Assembly: GCA_977006965.1 (NCBI GenBank)
Contig: OZ345357.1
Location: 930,001 to 994,000 of the forward strand
DNA length: 64,000 nucleotides
From: Phymatolithon calcareum
Lineage: Eukaryota > Rhodophyta > Florideophyceae > Hapalidiales
Reading direction: 5' to 3'
A program made the position numbers and the translations under genes. This document shows, one piece after another, positions 1-9,890 of the stretch. The notes under the pieces are model-generated. The model had not been told where the DNA came from. It made no database searches and saw only the letters and a program-made list of their open reading frames with translations. How positions within the stretch are numbered: position 1 is the first letter of the stretch; each line of letters opens with the position of its first letter.

Positions 1-2
1 TA

Positions 3-1649
3 CGCCTCGCTGAGTTCAACTTCACTGTTGAGCACATTGCCGGAGAGCTCAATACCTGGGCCGACATTCTCACTCGATGGGCAGTCCCAGGAAATTCTGA
101 GTGTCCTGCTCGACGCCTCAGCGTTCTTCGAGTGCCTCTGATCACCGAAAATCTACCAGACCTTCCTTCCCTGGATGTTGTGGCTAAGTCTCAGCTTGCA
201 TCGCCGCCAACGCCGGACTCTGGTTTCACTCACACGCCCGACCATAATTGCGGCATATGGAAGAACAAGAACGGGAAGATCTACATTCCAGACGACGACG
301 AAGAGCTGCAATTGCGAATTTGTGTCGCAGCTCATTGCGGTCTCGGAGGACATCAAGGGCTGACTGCCACCACGAACATTATCAAGGTAAAGCTTCACTG
401 GTCTACTGTTGATGCCGATGTCAAGGCCTTCGTGCAAAGCTGCCTTGTCTGCTCTCTTTCTTCGAGCGGTTCCAAGGTCCCTCGCCATCTTGGCCAACAA
501 ATCCACGCTCGGCGTCCGTCTGAGTTACTCCACTTCGACTTTCTCTATGTTGGAGAGTCTCGCACCGGTCATGAGTACATTCTGATTCTGAAAGACGACT
601 TCTCCGGCTACGTTTTCCTCCGTCCCTGCAAGAAAGCGGATGCAGAAACTACCGCCAGCGTCCTCGCTGAATACTTCTCAACATTCGTCCCCGTCCTGCA
701 ATGGTTCTCAGACCAAGGACCTCATTTCTGCAATAAGGTCATGCAGAATCTTGCGTCGTCACTGGGAGTCAAGCACCGTTTCTCTACAGTCTACGCGCCA
801 TGGTCGAATGGAACAGTTGAGTCTATTTGCAAGGAAGTTCTTCGTGTGATGCATGCATTCAATGCAGAAACACGCACACCTGAAGCAGAATGGCCCAAAT
901 CAGTTCAGGCTATTCAGAGCATCATTAACAACTCTCCTTCTCGTCTGCTCGGTGGTCGCGCTCCAATAAACGTCCACACGGGTATGCCTCCCAGTAACCC
1001 ACTCACAGTTGCTCTCACCCAGTGTAACGTTCGGAACATGCAGTCTCAAGACCATGAAAGGCTTGAACAGAAGCTCGGTATCGACAATCTGCACCATTCT
1101 CTGGACAAGATGCACAAGGAAGTCGATCAGACTCTGTCCGAAACCCGAAAGAAAGCCGTTGAACGTCACAACGATAAGACGCATTTATTTCAATACAAAC
1201 CAACCGTGGGGGACTATGTCGTTGTTGCTCGCACTCATAGACCGCGCGCAAAGATGTCGACGAACTGGGTCGGGCCCCGCCGCATCTCACGCATTCTCTC
1301 AGACTTTACAGTCGAGATTGACCATCTTACAAACAACTCCACAGCAGTTGTGCACATCTGTCGCATTAAGCCCTACGCCGACGCTACGGTCGGGACGCCA
1401 ACACAAATGCAGGAAATCGCAGAGTTTACAGATCGGATCTGGAATTCTGTGGACAAAATCAAGGACCTCCGCGAAGCAGCAGGTCACTTCGAAGTCCTCG
1501 TCTCTTGGAAGGGCCTTACTTCTTCAGGCGATTCCTGGGAGCCGCTTACCGTTATGTTTGAGGACGTCCCCTCCAAAGTCCGCACGTTCTTCAACCGACA
1601 CCGTCAAACAAAAGTGATGCGTCGCGCACGGAGCTCCATCGGCCTCTAG
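3..1649 (+). CDS. Ty3/gypsy pol 3' part: RNase H end, integrase, chromodomain (gypsy-1, partial)
   Basis: The frame is open from the window edge, so the 5' part lies outside. The first ~30 residues are the end of RNase H (HIAGELNTWADILTRW). The zinc-binding region (AHCGLGGHQG ... CLVC) follows, then the integrase core with D in LHFDFLYVG, D in WFSDQGPHF and E in SNGTVESICKE. The C-terminal ~55 residues (FEVLVSWKGL ... DSWEPL) match a chromodomain, which in this group is thought to direct integration to particular chromatin. No internal stop is seen. The protein would insert retrotransposon cDNA in the nucleus. The stop lies 16 bp before the 3' LTR, with a purine-rich tract (GTGGGGGA) between. 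Confidence 0.9.
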   Translation, partial: RLAEFNFTVEHIAGELNTWADILTRWAVPGNSECPARRLSVLRVPLITENLPDLPSLDVVAKSQLASPPTPDSGFTHTPDHNCGIWKNKNGKIYIPDDDEELQLRICVAAHCGLGGHQGLTATTNIIKVKLHWSTVDADVKAFVQSCLVCSLSSSGSKVPRHLGQQIHARRPSELLHFDFLYVGESRTGHEYILILKDDFSGYVFLRPCKKADAETTASVLAEYFSTFVPVLQWFSDQGPHFCNKVMQNLASSLGVKHRFSTVYAPWSNGTVESICKEVLRVMHAFNAETRTPEAEWPKSVQAIQSIINNSPSRLLGGRAPINVHTGMPPSNPLTVALTQCNVRNMQSQDHERLEQKLGIDNLHHSLDKMHKEVDQTLSETRKKAVERHNDKTHLFQYKPTVGDYVVVARTHRPRAKMSTNWVGPRRISRILSDFTVEIDHLTNNSTAVVHICRIKPYADATVGTPTQMQEIAEFTDRIWNSVDKIKDLREAAGHFEVLVSWKGLTSSGDSWEPLTVMFEDVPSKVRTFFNRHRQTKVMRRARSSIGL

Positions 1650-1665
1650 GCCAACCGTGGGGGAC

Positions 1666-1967
1666 TGTTATGTTTCTCTACCTTACGGTCGCCCTCTCGA
1701 CCGATGCCGCAGTGCGGAAGTCAGGCATTGACCGCTAGCACACTGATGTAATGTGCATCATCGTATTGCGTCCTATTGGCTAATATTCCTCGCTTGTTTA
1801 TGGTTACCAATATGATCCCATTTTCTTGCTCGACTAGTTTTTATAATACCATGATTTTGTTAGTATATATACCAAGGCGGTATAGCCGAAATTAAATTCG
1901 CCACGGAAGTCACCGGGCATACACCATCAACCAAACCTCGCCATCGCTCGACTCTGACTGCACAACA
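1666..1967 (+). repeat. 3' LTR of gypsy-1
   Basis: It starts TGTTA directly after the polypurine tract at about 1657-1664 and ends CAACA, so the termini are near-inverted. A TATA-like tract lies at about 1864-1871. The end is fixed by the flank: AGTGGTAGTATCC resumes at 1968 and matches the related repeat on the opposite strand near 6985, which has no LTR. AGTGG is therefore the likely target duplication. The 5' LTR is outside the window. Confidence 0.75.
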
Positions 1968-2044
1968 AGTGGTAGTATCCTTAATGAGAAGTATTCGCGG
2001 CTTGATATGAATTTTCTTAAGATAGAAGCACCCGACGATATTAA

Positions 2045-2293
2045 AAAACACTGTCACTTACTCCACTTCTACAGAGTCGACGCCATGAAGCTGCATTACG
2101 TTCTTGTCTTGAAGTAGCGGCGCAGGTGGCACAAGTAACTAGGAAGGATTTTACACTTGTGAAGTTGTTTCACGTATCAATAATGGAGAATTTTCTTCCT
2201 GGTCACTTCTGGGTACTCCGAACACAAATTCCGCAACGCCAACACCCACGGTCTGGAACAATAGGCCAACACGCTCCGCATCCAGGCACGTAG
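2045..2293 (+). pseudogene. Coding-like exon A of unknown family
   Basis: An open stretch of 82 codons with no good start. Its frame (…EVAAQVAQVTRKDF…VKLFHV…GHFWVLRTQ…PQR) is preserved in the minus-strand copy at 6690-6995 although many bases differ. Conservation of the frame suggests it was once coding. I do not recognise the family. It lies just downstream of the gypsy-1 LTR. Confidence 0.35.
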
Positions 2294-2639
2294 ACTTCAT
2301 GAAGCTGCTTCCAGTCAAGAAAGTCGTTCCAGGTTAATCAAGCCCCTTCAACCAAAACACCATCCATCAGGGAATACTTTCAATCTATGCGCCTTTGTGA
2401 CCTAACTCTTTTTCTACTCCCCAACACGCCTCAAGAGGTTTTCTTAGGCGAAGACGAAGCGCACTTTCTTCCCTGTAGAAAATCGTCTCTTTATAACTGA
2501 AGTCACAGTAAAGAGCGAGGTTTGAAACAAGAATTATGGTATTTACCGTCATATGGGATTTCAGTAACATCGAAAAGAATCAACAGATGAAGAAATTATG
2601 AAACAAATAATCACAAGTGCTGTTATCGTGTTGCAATGC

Positions 2640-3050
2640 TTTGATGCTCAACTTTTGTGCACAAAGACTTCCACGTATGATTTTTGAAACGCCAATACTT
2701 CAAAAATATATCTTCAAGTATCTGTAATGTTTTCTTATTCGGGACATCAATAGTCCCTCCCGCTGTGATGGCTTGATCAAATAATAACTTTACTAGTAAA
2801 TCACAGTCATTAACGTGTTTTGAAGTTCCTTAACATGCATAGTTAAAATTTTCAATACTGTAAAAACAAATATATAACACTTTCTGTACGTAAAGATATT
2901 TTTCAGCATTATATTTACTGGTACAATCTGAAGAAATCCGATCAAATATCTCCTTTTCAGAATTTTGTTGATTAAAATATGTGAGCATGATTCCTATTGG
3001 ACAACTCTGATCAATCAAAAACTTCTACAAGTCTGCCATGTATGCATCTT
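2640..3050 (-). repeat. Segment B, exon-like, inverted copy at 7290-7690
   Basis: About 400 bp related to the reverse complement of 7290-7690. On the minus strand it reads …FLIDQSCPIGIMLTYFNQQNSEKEIFDRIS…, in the same frame as the other copy (FVIDQGCPIRIMLTFFNQLN…). Both copies have a possible splice acceptor (ACATGGCAG) just before the conserved stretch. Probably a fragment of a host gene family; not recognised. Confidence 0.4.
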
Positions 3051-3202
3051 ATGTATTATTGCAATTTCTATTTAAATCTACTGAACAAAATAAAATCCAG
3101 AACTAAGTCATCCGCAGACATAACTATTCTGAACACGAACAAGCACGAATAACCAACAGAAACATTTGTATCGTATTGGGAGATCCGTGAGGACCGGGGA
3201 AC

Positions 3203-3569
3203 ATGGAAGGAAATATCACTTTTGATAATGTTTTGAAGCCTCTTGCTGACCGTCTTCGGAATCGTGATGAGAGCAATGAAAACGTTGTGGAAGTTTTTTC
3301 AGCAGAAAACGATCGTTCCAGAGTTAGCTGACAAAATGGCAGTCAGAAACTGTTTCGAAAAAACAAGATATTGTGTCGAATGAGGATGGAGATGAACTTC
3401 TTCGGTAGTACAAGAGAGGTGAAGTGGTGATGCTGGTAAATGACAAATTTGTTTTTGAGTTCGAGTCGGAGGGGGTATATGTGTACAAGATTGGCCACCA
3501 AGAGAGCCAAACGCGAATCAACATCTTAAATTTTAAATCCGAGTCAGAGCACAATGGAGGTCGTTTCTA
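3203..3569 (+). pseudogene. Broken coding-like stretch, unknown protein
   Basis: The first ~42 codons from ATG 3203 (MEGNITFDNVLKPLADRLRN…) are followed after a frame change by an open stretch with one TAG (…GEVVMLVNDKFVFEFESEGV…). Charged and hydrophobic residues alternate in a protein-like way in both parts. It could be two exons or one gene with a frameshift and a stop. No family is recognised, and chance ORFs cannot be excluded. Confidence 0.25.
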
Positions 3570-3628
3570 ACGACGGTAGTGTCGATAAAATTTAGAGCTC
3601 AGATTTCATACTCTGCCGCCGACTGTGC

Positions 3629-4345
3629 TTATTGATCGGGCAGTACAATCGAACATGAGACGGTTATCAGTTTCAGTGATACTCCTGGATGAGGGCAAAG
3701 ACTGGTATTGAGTTTACTGATTCGCTCCCTGAGACAGAAAAACGTTCCACAGGGCAATCGTACTGTCTGATCCGTCATTTGCAAGCTATGTCGAATCCGG
3801 TGAGAATCATACGGTCTGCACGGACCGCGAGTGCCATCCCAACGATAGTAAAGGGCGCAAAGCGATGTTGGTGTTCGTTTTCCGCTCCGCAAACGGACCT
3901 TTCCATCCCTTCTAGATGAAGGGATGTCTTTGCAATCCGGCCTCCAGTCCGCATTGCCAACGCTGACTTGCAGCATTTTTTCCTTACACAGAACGCGTAG
4001 CCCGCCTACATCCGTTTCCTGAACTGCATAAATAGTGTTGACACCACAGTCAGTGACCGCCATTCGGCAGCGCGGGGACTTTGTCAAAGCAAAAAAATTG
4101 TCCGATGCCGCCTTGACGACGCCGGTCGGCGATTAATTGTAGTGCACTTCCCATCCTGCCAAGCTGCCGTCTTTGTATCTGAAGAGAAAAGAACCGGTGT
4201 CCGGTGGACAGGCTGCGGATAGCATGCCTGTGTTGGGCAGTGTGAGTTGTCCGCACACGAGCAGAAAGGTCCTTGTGTCTGCTAGAAGAGCGACACAGGA
4301 GTCAAGTACAGGGACGAGGAGACAGGAGAATCTGATGAGGCGCAT
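3629..4345 (-). pseudogene. Decayed secretory-type gene
   Basis: One minus-strand frame is open from ATG 4345 to about 3629 except for a single TAA near 4130. The N-terminus (MRLIRFSCLLVPVLDSCVAL) looks like a signal peptide. The rest is cysteine-bearing (TDCGVNTIYAVQETDVGG…LCKEKMLQVSVGN). From about 3960 an overlapping frame looks more protein-like, suggesting a frameshift. Family unknown. It sits downstream of the ORF at 4385-4795 on the same strand and may belong with it. Confidence 0.3.
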
Positions 4346-4384
4346 GTGGCAGAATGAAGTTTGGTTTCGAAAAGACAGAGTTAT

Positions 4385-4795
4385 TTAAGAAGTGATGAAG
4401 GTGTTTTCGGTGTGCGGAAGGCGGTCGATTGGGCCGCGGGCAAGTGCACCGGATTTGTAGTGAATGTAGAAGATTTCATTTCGCTCTGCGACGCTGAGAG
4501 TTAGTGATTTCGTTGAGATTGAGATGCATTCGCCTTCTTTCAGATCCATGTCCCGGAGATGCACTTCATCGGATTCATCCCCGGATAGCAGGTATTGTGA
4601 CGAGGATTTTTGCAGAAAATAAAGGGTGGTGACATGCGTAGTATGTCCCCGAAAGGTAATCGCTGGATCTATTCGCATGCTGACCGCAACATCTGCTAGA
4701 TCGCGACGGTTTGAATTGGGAATTATCGAAATAGAAATGGACAAATTGAATAAGTTCAAACGAAAATGGCCCTCGACAAGGTGGTCACGCAGCAC
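4385..4795 (-). CDS. Hypothetical ORF, 136 aa
   Basis: A minus-strand ORF with acidic, protein-like composition (SGDESDEVHLRDMDLKEGE). It is in line with the decayed secretory gene just downstream and may be an upstream exon of it. No domain is recognised. Confidence 0.25.
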   Translation of the reverse strand: MLRDHLVEGHFRLNLFNLSISISIIPNSNRRDLADVAVSMRIDPAITFRGHTTHVTTLYFLQKSSSQYLLSGDESDEVHLRDMDLKEGECISISTKSLTLSVAERNEIFYIHYKSGALARGPIDRLPHTENTFITS

Positions 4796-5318
4796 CTCGA
4801 TGGCACAGGAGCAACCACAACTGTGTGAACGTTTTTTCCGATACAGTACAGAATATTATCCATCGCATATGAACAAAGGCTGAAAATGAGAGAAAAATTG
4901 ATAGCAAGTTTGCCAGTAATTTAACTTCAAGTGTATACGGAGGCTGCCATGTGGCCAATGGCACGCTAATATCTCCAAAGAAGCAATGAAAACCCAATAA
5001 GGGAAACTCGGGGGACGGAATTGGAAGGAATTCGTTCCACTTCGTCCTGTCGAATTATAATGGAAATAAAGATGAACAAGACTTCGTCCCTTGGAATAGA
5101 TTTGTTTGAAACGACATATTGATCAGTTGGAATATGTCACGCCACGCAGTGCACCGGTGTCGATAACAGAGCACCCATCCCGAACCCCGTCGAATTTTTC
5201 TGCAGTATGATTTTGAGTGCACCCTCGTGAAGGAAACGTCATATACTGTACGACTTCAGCAGAAGTCTACTTTGGAGCAAAAATACGCATCTGCCATACA
5301 AATATTTGTACGGGATGC

Positions 5319-6221
5319 TCAGCCTGAAAACGTGAAGTGGAAACACTGCCATACGAGAATGAGGTTTTTCAGTCCCAAGTGGTTGACTGAAAGAGTTATT
5401 TTATGCGTTAGAGTCGAACCTTGTAAGCTTCTTCTCGTGCAGTTAGTGTAGATAACCATGTCAGCAATTTTTGAATCCTCCAAGAACGTATTGACATGGG
5501 ATGTGTAACTTTCCCGCAGCACACGCATGATCTCGTCCTGGCGGACTAGAGGAGATTCATCTCCCTCCAGCACACTCATCGCAGAAGCCACAGAAGAAAC
5601 TCCCTCCATGTTCTCCACTCCAAGGTTTGTATCCCAATACTTTGGAATGTACCTTTGGAGAGCGGCACTCTCATACGGTGCTGGTGGAGCAGTCCAATCC
5701 ACCACCGAGGGAATGAGTGCATTTAGAGGACGCGCAATATTTCGATCAAGTCGGCCAAATCGAATAGCTCCACACGATCTTCCGCAAGCATCTTTGTACA
5801 TCATTTCGGCGAAGATCTGCTCCCGCGGAGTGGACGAGTACTCACCGTATTTGATGTCGTGTACATCAACCATGATAAGGTCTTCGTAATTAGGCTTCGG
5901 GCCTCTGAGTACTAAGAAATGTCCACCGCCCTTGGTTTTCCCATGCGCGATACTGGAATGGAAGTTGAGAATGACGACACCATCGATACCTGCGTTTCCG
6001 CCCGAGCTAAAAGCCTTTTCGAAACCAACAGGAGTGACCGAAAATTCATCGAAATGATAGTAATTCGCTAAAACAGGAAGCTTCTTACAGGAAACGTATC
6101 GTGAGCTTGCGTCATGGAGTTCAGCAATAGTCATGCCGTCACCAACTGCACATTCCACATTCACTCCAACTTCGAGAAAGAGGTGGTCCATTGTGGTCAG
6201 GAATCCGATTGACGACAGCGC
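5319..6221 (-). pseudogene. Phytochelatin synthase-like (peptidase C83) fragment
   Basis: The 290-codon ORF (ATG at 6191, frame open to 6221) contains GKTKGGGHFLVLRG followed by LIMVDVHDIKYGEY and PREQIFAEMMYKD. This matches the order GSGHF … ILDVARFKYPP … LLWEAM around the catalytic His and Asp of phytochelatin synthase, the papain-like enzyme that polymerises glutathione into metal-binding peptides. The catalytic Cys region should lie just upstream. There the frame meets TAG (6222-6224), which is either a nonsense change or an intron acceptor. No CG-A motif was found in the AT-rich 6250-6480. It is called a 5'-truncated or broken gene. Confidence 0.5.
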
Positions 6222-6498
6222 CTAGGCCATAGCCGTTGAAGGGCACAAAATGGACCGTATGTAAGGGAATTGTTCTTAAACATGTTACATCATCCTTCTA
6301 CTCTTTATCCTTACAGTTCTTCTATACTTTTATACTTTTATGCCTTTATGTATTTCTATGTTTGTGCTCTGTTATATTAGTCCTTATATTTAGTAGACAT
6401 TATACAAGGTGTAATTATAGATGTGATGGCAACTTATTCTTGCCATCTAGCACCTTATTCCATAATAGCAAGTATCTAGAAAACCTATTGCAATACTC

Positions 6499-6689
6499 TA
6501 TATAAACCCGGAAGCCGGACCCGAAGCCGAGGCCGGCAACCAAATCAGGACGAACCACCAGACCCCCAACCACCACAACCACCGACTCCAACCTCGAACT
6601 CAACCTTCACTACCAACCTCACACAAATCTAACCGTACCACATGTGTCACCACTCGTGTCATGTCACCACCGAAAATAATCAAGTAAGT
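6499..6689 (+). promoter_or_regulatory. Possible TATA box, start codon and splice donor
   Basis: TATATAAA at 6499-6506 is followed 155 bp later by ATG 6661, eight codons (MSPPKIIK-like) and GTAAGT at 6684. This is the layout of a gene start with a short first exon. No second exon could be tied to it, so this is tentative. Confidence 0.2.
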
Positions 6690-6995
6690 ATCGTACACCT
6701 CCTTTCACGCTGTTTCGAGCGTTGCGGATTTTGTGTTCGGAGAGCCAAGAAGTGACCAGCACGAAAACTCTCTATTCTTAATACCTGGAACAACTTCACA
6801 CGGGTTAAATCCTTCCTAGATCTTTGCGACACGTGCCCTGCTACTTCAAGTCAAGCACGTAATGCAGCTTCATGGCGTAGACTCTGTAGAAGGGGAGCAC
6901 GTGACAGTGTTTTGCAATATCGTCGGGTGCTTCTATCTTAAGAAAATTCATATCAAGCCGCGAATACTTCTCATTAAGGATACTCCCACTGCTCT
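6690..6995 (-). pseudogene. Coding-like exon A, second copy
   Basis: The reverse complement aligns with 1968-2250 (shared GTATCCTTAATGAGAAG, and GCCATGAAGCTGCATTACGT). It keeps the same frame (…EVAGHVSQRSRKDLTRVKLF…GHFLALRTQNPQR) apart from one stop. The two copies face opposite ways 4.4 kb apart. Confidence 0.35.
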
Positions 6996-7289
6996 CGTCC
7001 TTTCGTTAGCTAAGAAGTTGAGAACTGATATTCTCATTTAATGATACACTTTTGGAATGACGTACATCTTGGAGTGTGTGAATCACGTCGTACGAAAGTG
7101 TAAATAAAAGAAAAGAGGGCGAGTACCTTGTACGGAAAGTACGTTCGTATCGGTCCCTTTACTGTATGTGAAAGGTTGAGGTTGATGTCAGTAGAGGTGA
7201 GTGAAGATAGACGAGGATGCAACAGGTTGTCTGTTGGTTATTCATGCTGGTGAGTGTGGAAAGTAGTTATGTCAGCGGACGACTTTGGT

Positions 7290-7690
7290 TTGGATTTTTT
7301 ATATACATGGCAGCGATGTGGAGGTTTGTGATTGATCAAGGATGTCCAATACGAATCATGCTCACATTTTTTAATCAACTAAATTCCAAAAAGGAGATAC
7401 TTGATCGGATTTTTCCAGAAATAGCTGTACGTACACAACGTCTTATATGTTATTTTTACAATATTTGAAATTTAAATGAGCACGTTACGGAACTTCAAAA
7501 AGTGTTGATGATTGTTATTTATTGGCAAAGTAATTGTTTGATCGAGACATCACAGCGGAAGCGATTGTGGATGTCTCCGATGCGAAAACATTACAGCTAT
7601 TTGAAGATATATTTTTGGAGAATTAGCGTTTCAAAAATCACACGTGGAGTCTTTGCAAGCAGTAGATGAACATCAAAGTAATTCAACATT
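7290..7690 (+). repeat. Segment B, second copy
   Basis: Inverted relative of 2640-3050. The plus-strand exon-like stretch at about 7309-7421 (MWRFVIDQGCPIRIMLTFFN…) is preceded by ACATGGCAG and followed by GTACGT, which look like splice sites. Host gene fragment of unknown family. Confidence 0.4.
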
Positions 7691-7709
7691 ACAACTGCAC
7701 GTCTCATTA

Positions 7710-8101
7710 TGTCGTTACATACTCATACATATACACTGATGTATATGTATGATGTTCGTGATTACAGTGATGTCTGGGATCTTATTGGGCATATTTGAAC
7801 TGTGTAATTTGGGCTGTGCGCGCGGCGACTAGCGCCGTCGACGCATTCCAGTATATCTGCTCGTACCCTGGGCTCGGTACAGTTTTCGGAGCAAATGGGA
7901 TTCAGAAGTATATTGACTGTCGTCTTTACTTCGCTTCCTCGAGTGGCTCACGAGGAGTTCCCATCACACCCTCTTGTTCGGCAAAATAGCCGATCCTTTT
8001 ACTCGGTTAGGGACGTCCCTAACCATCCCACGCGTTGTCCAAGCAACGTCTTGCATCCGTTGTAAACGCGTGGAAGCGCCAAGAGGGCCCTTCTGACGAC
8101 A
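7710..8101 (+). repeat. 5' LTR of copia-1
   Basis: 392 bp, starting TGTCG and ending CGACA. It contains a perfect 20-bp palindrome at 8005-8024 and a CACGCGTT … AACGCGTG stem after it. Compared with the 3' LTR it lacks 13 bp near 7850 and has scattered substitutions. The bases after 8101 do not give the usual TGG-starting primer site. Confidence 0.9.
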
Positions 8102-8540
8102 ATCCCGATTTCGTTGGGTCTACTTAGCGAGAAGATCGACCACCCTGGGCAAGATGGCCAGACAGGCCCGGCATGGGAAGTTGCTCAAGAGATGCAGCTT
8201 CATCAAGCCGAAGACCGCCCTCGGTATTGAGATTATCGATCTTTGCAAGGCGATCCTCGAAAACAATCCTCCCGGGATAGAAGATGGCTCCGATGAGATC
8301 TATGAAGGCGTGAAGTGCGCTCTTCCTGCTCCCCGATACGTTTTTCTTCACGTCTCCTCTCTTCCCTATCGCCGTCTTACAGGCGGTTATGGATCACTAT
8401 GACGCCATGTTCATTCCCGATGATCTACATGACAAGTTTTGGGGTTTGTGAATCGCACAGGAAGGCACACTGGGTTTGGTCGGGTTGTTCCCTGGCGGAA
8501 TGCCAAGGGCGGCGCGAAGCGACGACCTTTATAGAAAAAA

Positions 8541-9542
8541 GGGGAATTTACTAAAATGTCCACGTAGTTTGCCGTATTTACTATAATGACCACCATGCAT
8601 GGGTGTTGTTATGATTATAGCTTTGGCGTAATGCGGGGCAGCATAAAATTATGGGGTCCAGAAATAAAATCAGTTTATGGATCGGAGGGGGCCTGAGAGG
8701 GCCGCTGGGGCTCAACGGCTTCCTTTCAGGAGCGCTTATTATGGCCAGGTTTGTTACAATTTTTACACGTAACGGACCGGTCAGATGCAGAGCCAGCTAT
8801 GAGACGCCTTTTTTAGGCCTTCCTGGCGGGCGCCTAGTCACCGGAGGAAGATCCGCATGCTCTGGAAGTGCACCACTTAGATCCGGTAGCGGTGGCATAA
8901 CTATTTCTCCTTGATAAATCTTGAAAAATGTGAATTTTTGATACCAGCTTCCAACAAATTCCCCCAACGGCAGCGAGGATTCTGGGAGGAAACGACGAAC
9001 GTATAGAATTGACGCACAGGCATGAATGGACTAATTTGTCCTTGAACAATATCGCCCAGCCAATTGAAACCGTGAGGACTGCGGTTTGGGACGATTCCGA
9101 TCGCGGAACTGTGATCTGGCTTCCATACCTTCACCTCGAACGATCCGTTTTCGCTGCCCGTGGCATGGAGCCGAAAGCCTCAATTTCGGTCGTAAAAGGC
9201 CTGTCCATGGTCGAAGACGGTAGCTTGAATCGGATGGTGTACCGAAAAATCGAAATCGGCAAGGTCGCCGAGCGGCTTTATTGGGACAAAACTGTGGAAA
9301 TGTGGGACATGGCGATCTTCGAACAAATTGTTCCGTTTCGTCCTAGGGCAGATCCGTTTTACAAACCGAAATAACTGTAAGATCAAGACGTTGACACCTG
9401 GGCATGTATCGGTCTCAACGGACCTGAGTGATTGACCGTTTGGTGGATGCTGACAGAAAAGTACAGGATAATAACTAAACCCATGCATGGTGGTCATTTT
9501 AGTAAATACGGCAAACTACGTCGTCATTTTAGTAAATTCCCC
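8541..9542. mobile_element. Non-autonomous Mutator-like element (MULE-1)
   Basis: Terminal inverted repeats of about 63 bp start GGGGAATTTACTAAAATG at both ends (8541 onward; reverse complement from 9542). They are flanked by the 9-bp duplication TAGAAAAAA (8532-8540 and 9543-9551). A 9-bp duplication with long TIRs is typical of the Mutator superfamily. The 1002-bp element carries no recognisable transposase. Confidence 0.85.
8934..9374 (+). CDS. ORF carried inside MULE-1, unknown
   Basis: About 146 open codons (…HEWTNLSLNNIAQPIETVRT…ERLYWDKTVEMWDMAIFEQI…) with protein-like composition. It does not resemble a MULE transposase, so it may be captured host sequence as in Pack-MULEs, or part of a decayed internal region. 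No start codon is evident; the first ATG in frame is late. Confidence 0.35.
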   Translation: MFDTSFQQIPPTAARILGGNDERIELTHRHEWTNLSLNNIAQPIETVRTAVWDDSDRGTVIWLPYLHLERSVFAARGMEPKASISVVKGLSMVEDGSLNRMVYRKIEIGKVAERLYWDKTVEMWDMAIFEQIVPFRPRADPFYKPK

Positions 9543-9890
9543 TAGAAAAAACAATGGATCAAAAGATGACTTTGCAGCATGAGAATTGGATCAATGGAAG
9601 AATCTGGAAGCCGCTTCGCGGCTTCCGAGCCCGCCGCAGGCGTGCCGATGGGCTTACAGTATAAGCACTTGTAATCTGTAAGCAGCAGTTCTAGGGTTTG
9701 CCCTTGATGATCCTTCATGGTGTAAGTACGCATCGAAACCTATGGTACTGAAATTACTGTAATGCTATCTGTAAGGGCTTGCTGTAAATGCAAGCTGTAA
9801 TGAAAATTTGAAGGTAGCTAGTGTTGTAGGAACTGGAGGCTATGATAGTGGCGTTGGACGCCACACAAGTTGAATCTCCCTGCTGACGAT

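Larger units (their letters stand above)
8154..9720 (+). pseudogene. Leader/pre-gag coding-like stretch of copia-1, split by a MULE
   Basis: From ATG 8154 (MARQARHGKLLKRCSFIKPK…) a frame runs to about 8335. It then shifts by one to an open stretch (…FPIAVLQAVMDHYDAMFIPD…) with one TGA, reaching the MULE at 8541. Ignoring the MULE and one target copy, the frame continues after 9551 for several codons. It ends before gag. It may be an N-terminal gag region or an extra ORF. A GGAAGCCG/CGGCTTCC hairpin lies at 9606-9626, and GTGGCGT/ACGCCAC at about 9847-9863. Confidence 0.3.

Noticed and set aside
8102-8130. Standard TGG-type primer-binding site after the copia-1 5' LTR
   Set aside because: The sequence ATCCCGATTTCG does not begin with TGG and I could not match it to a tRNA.
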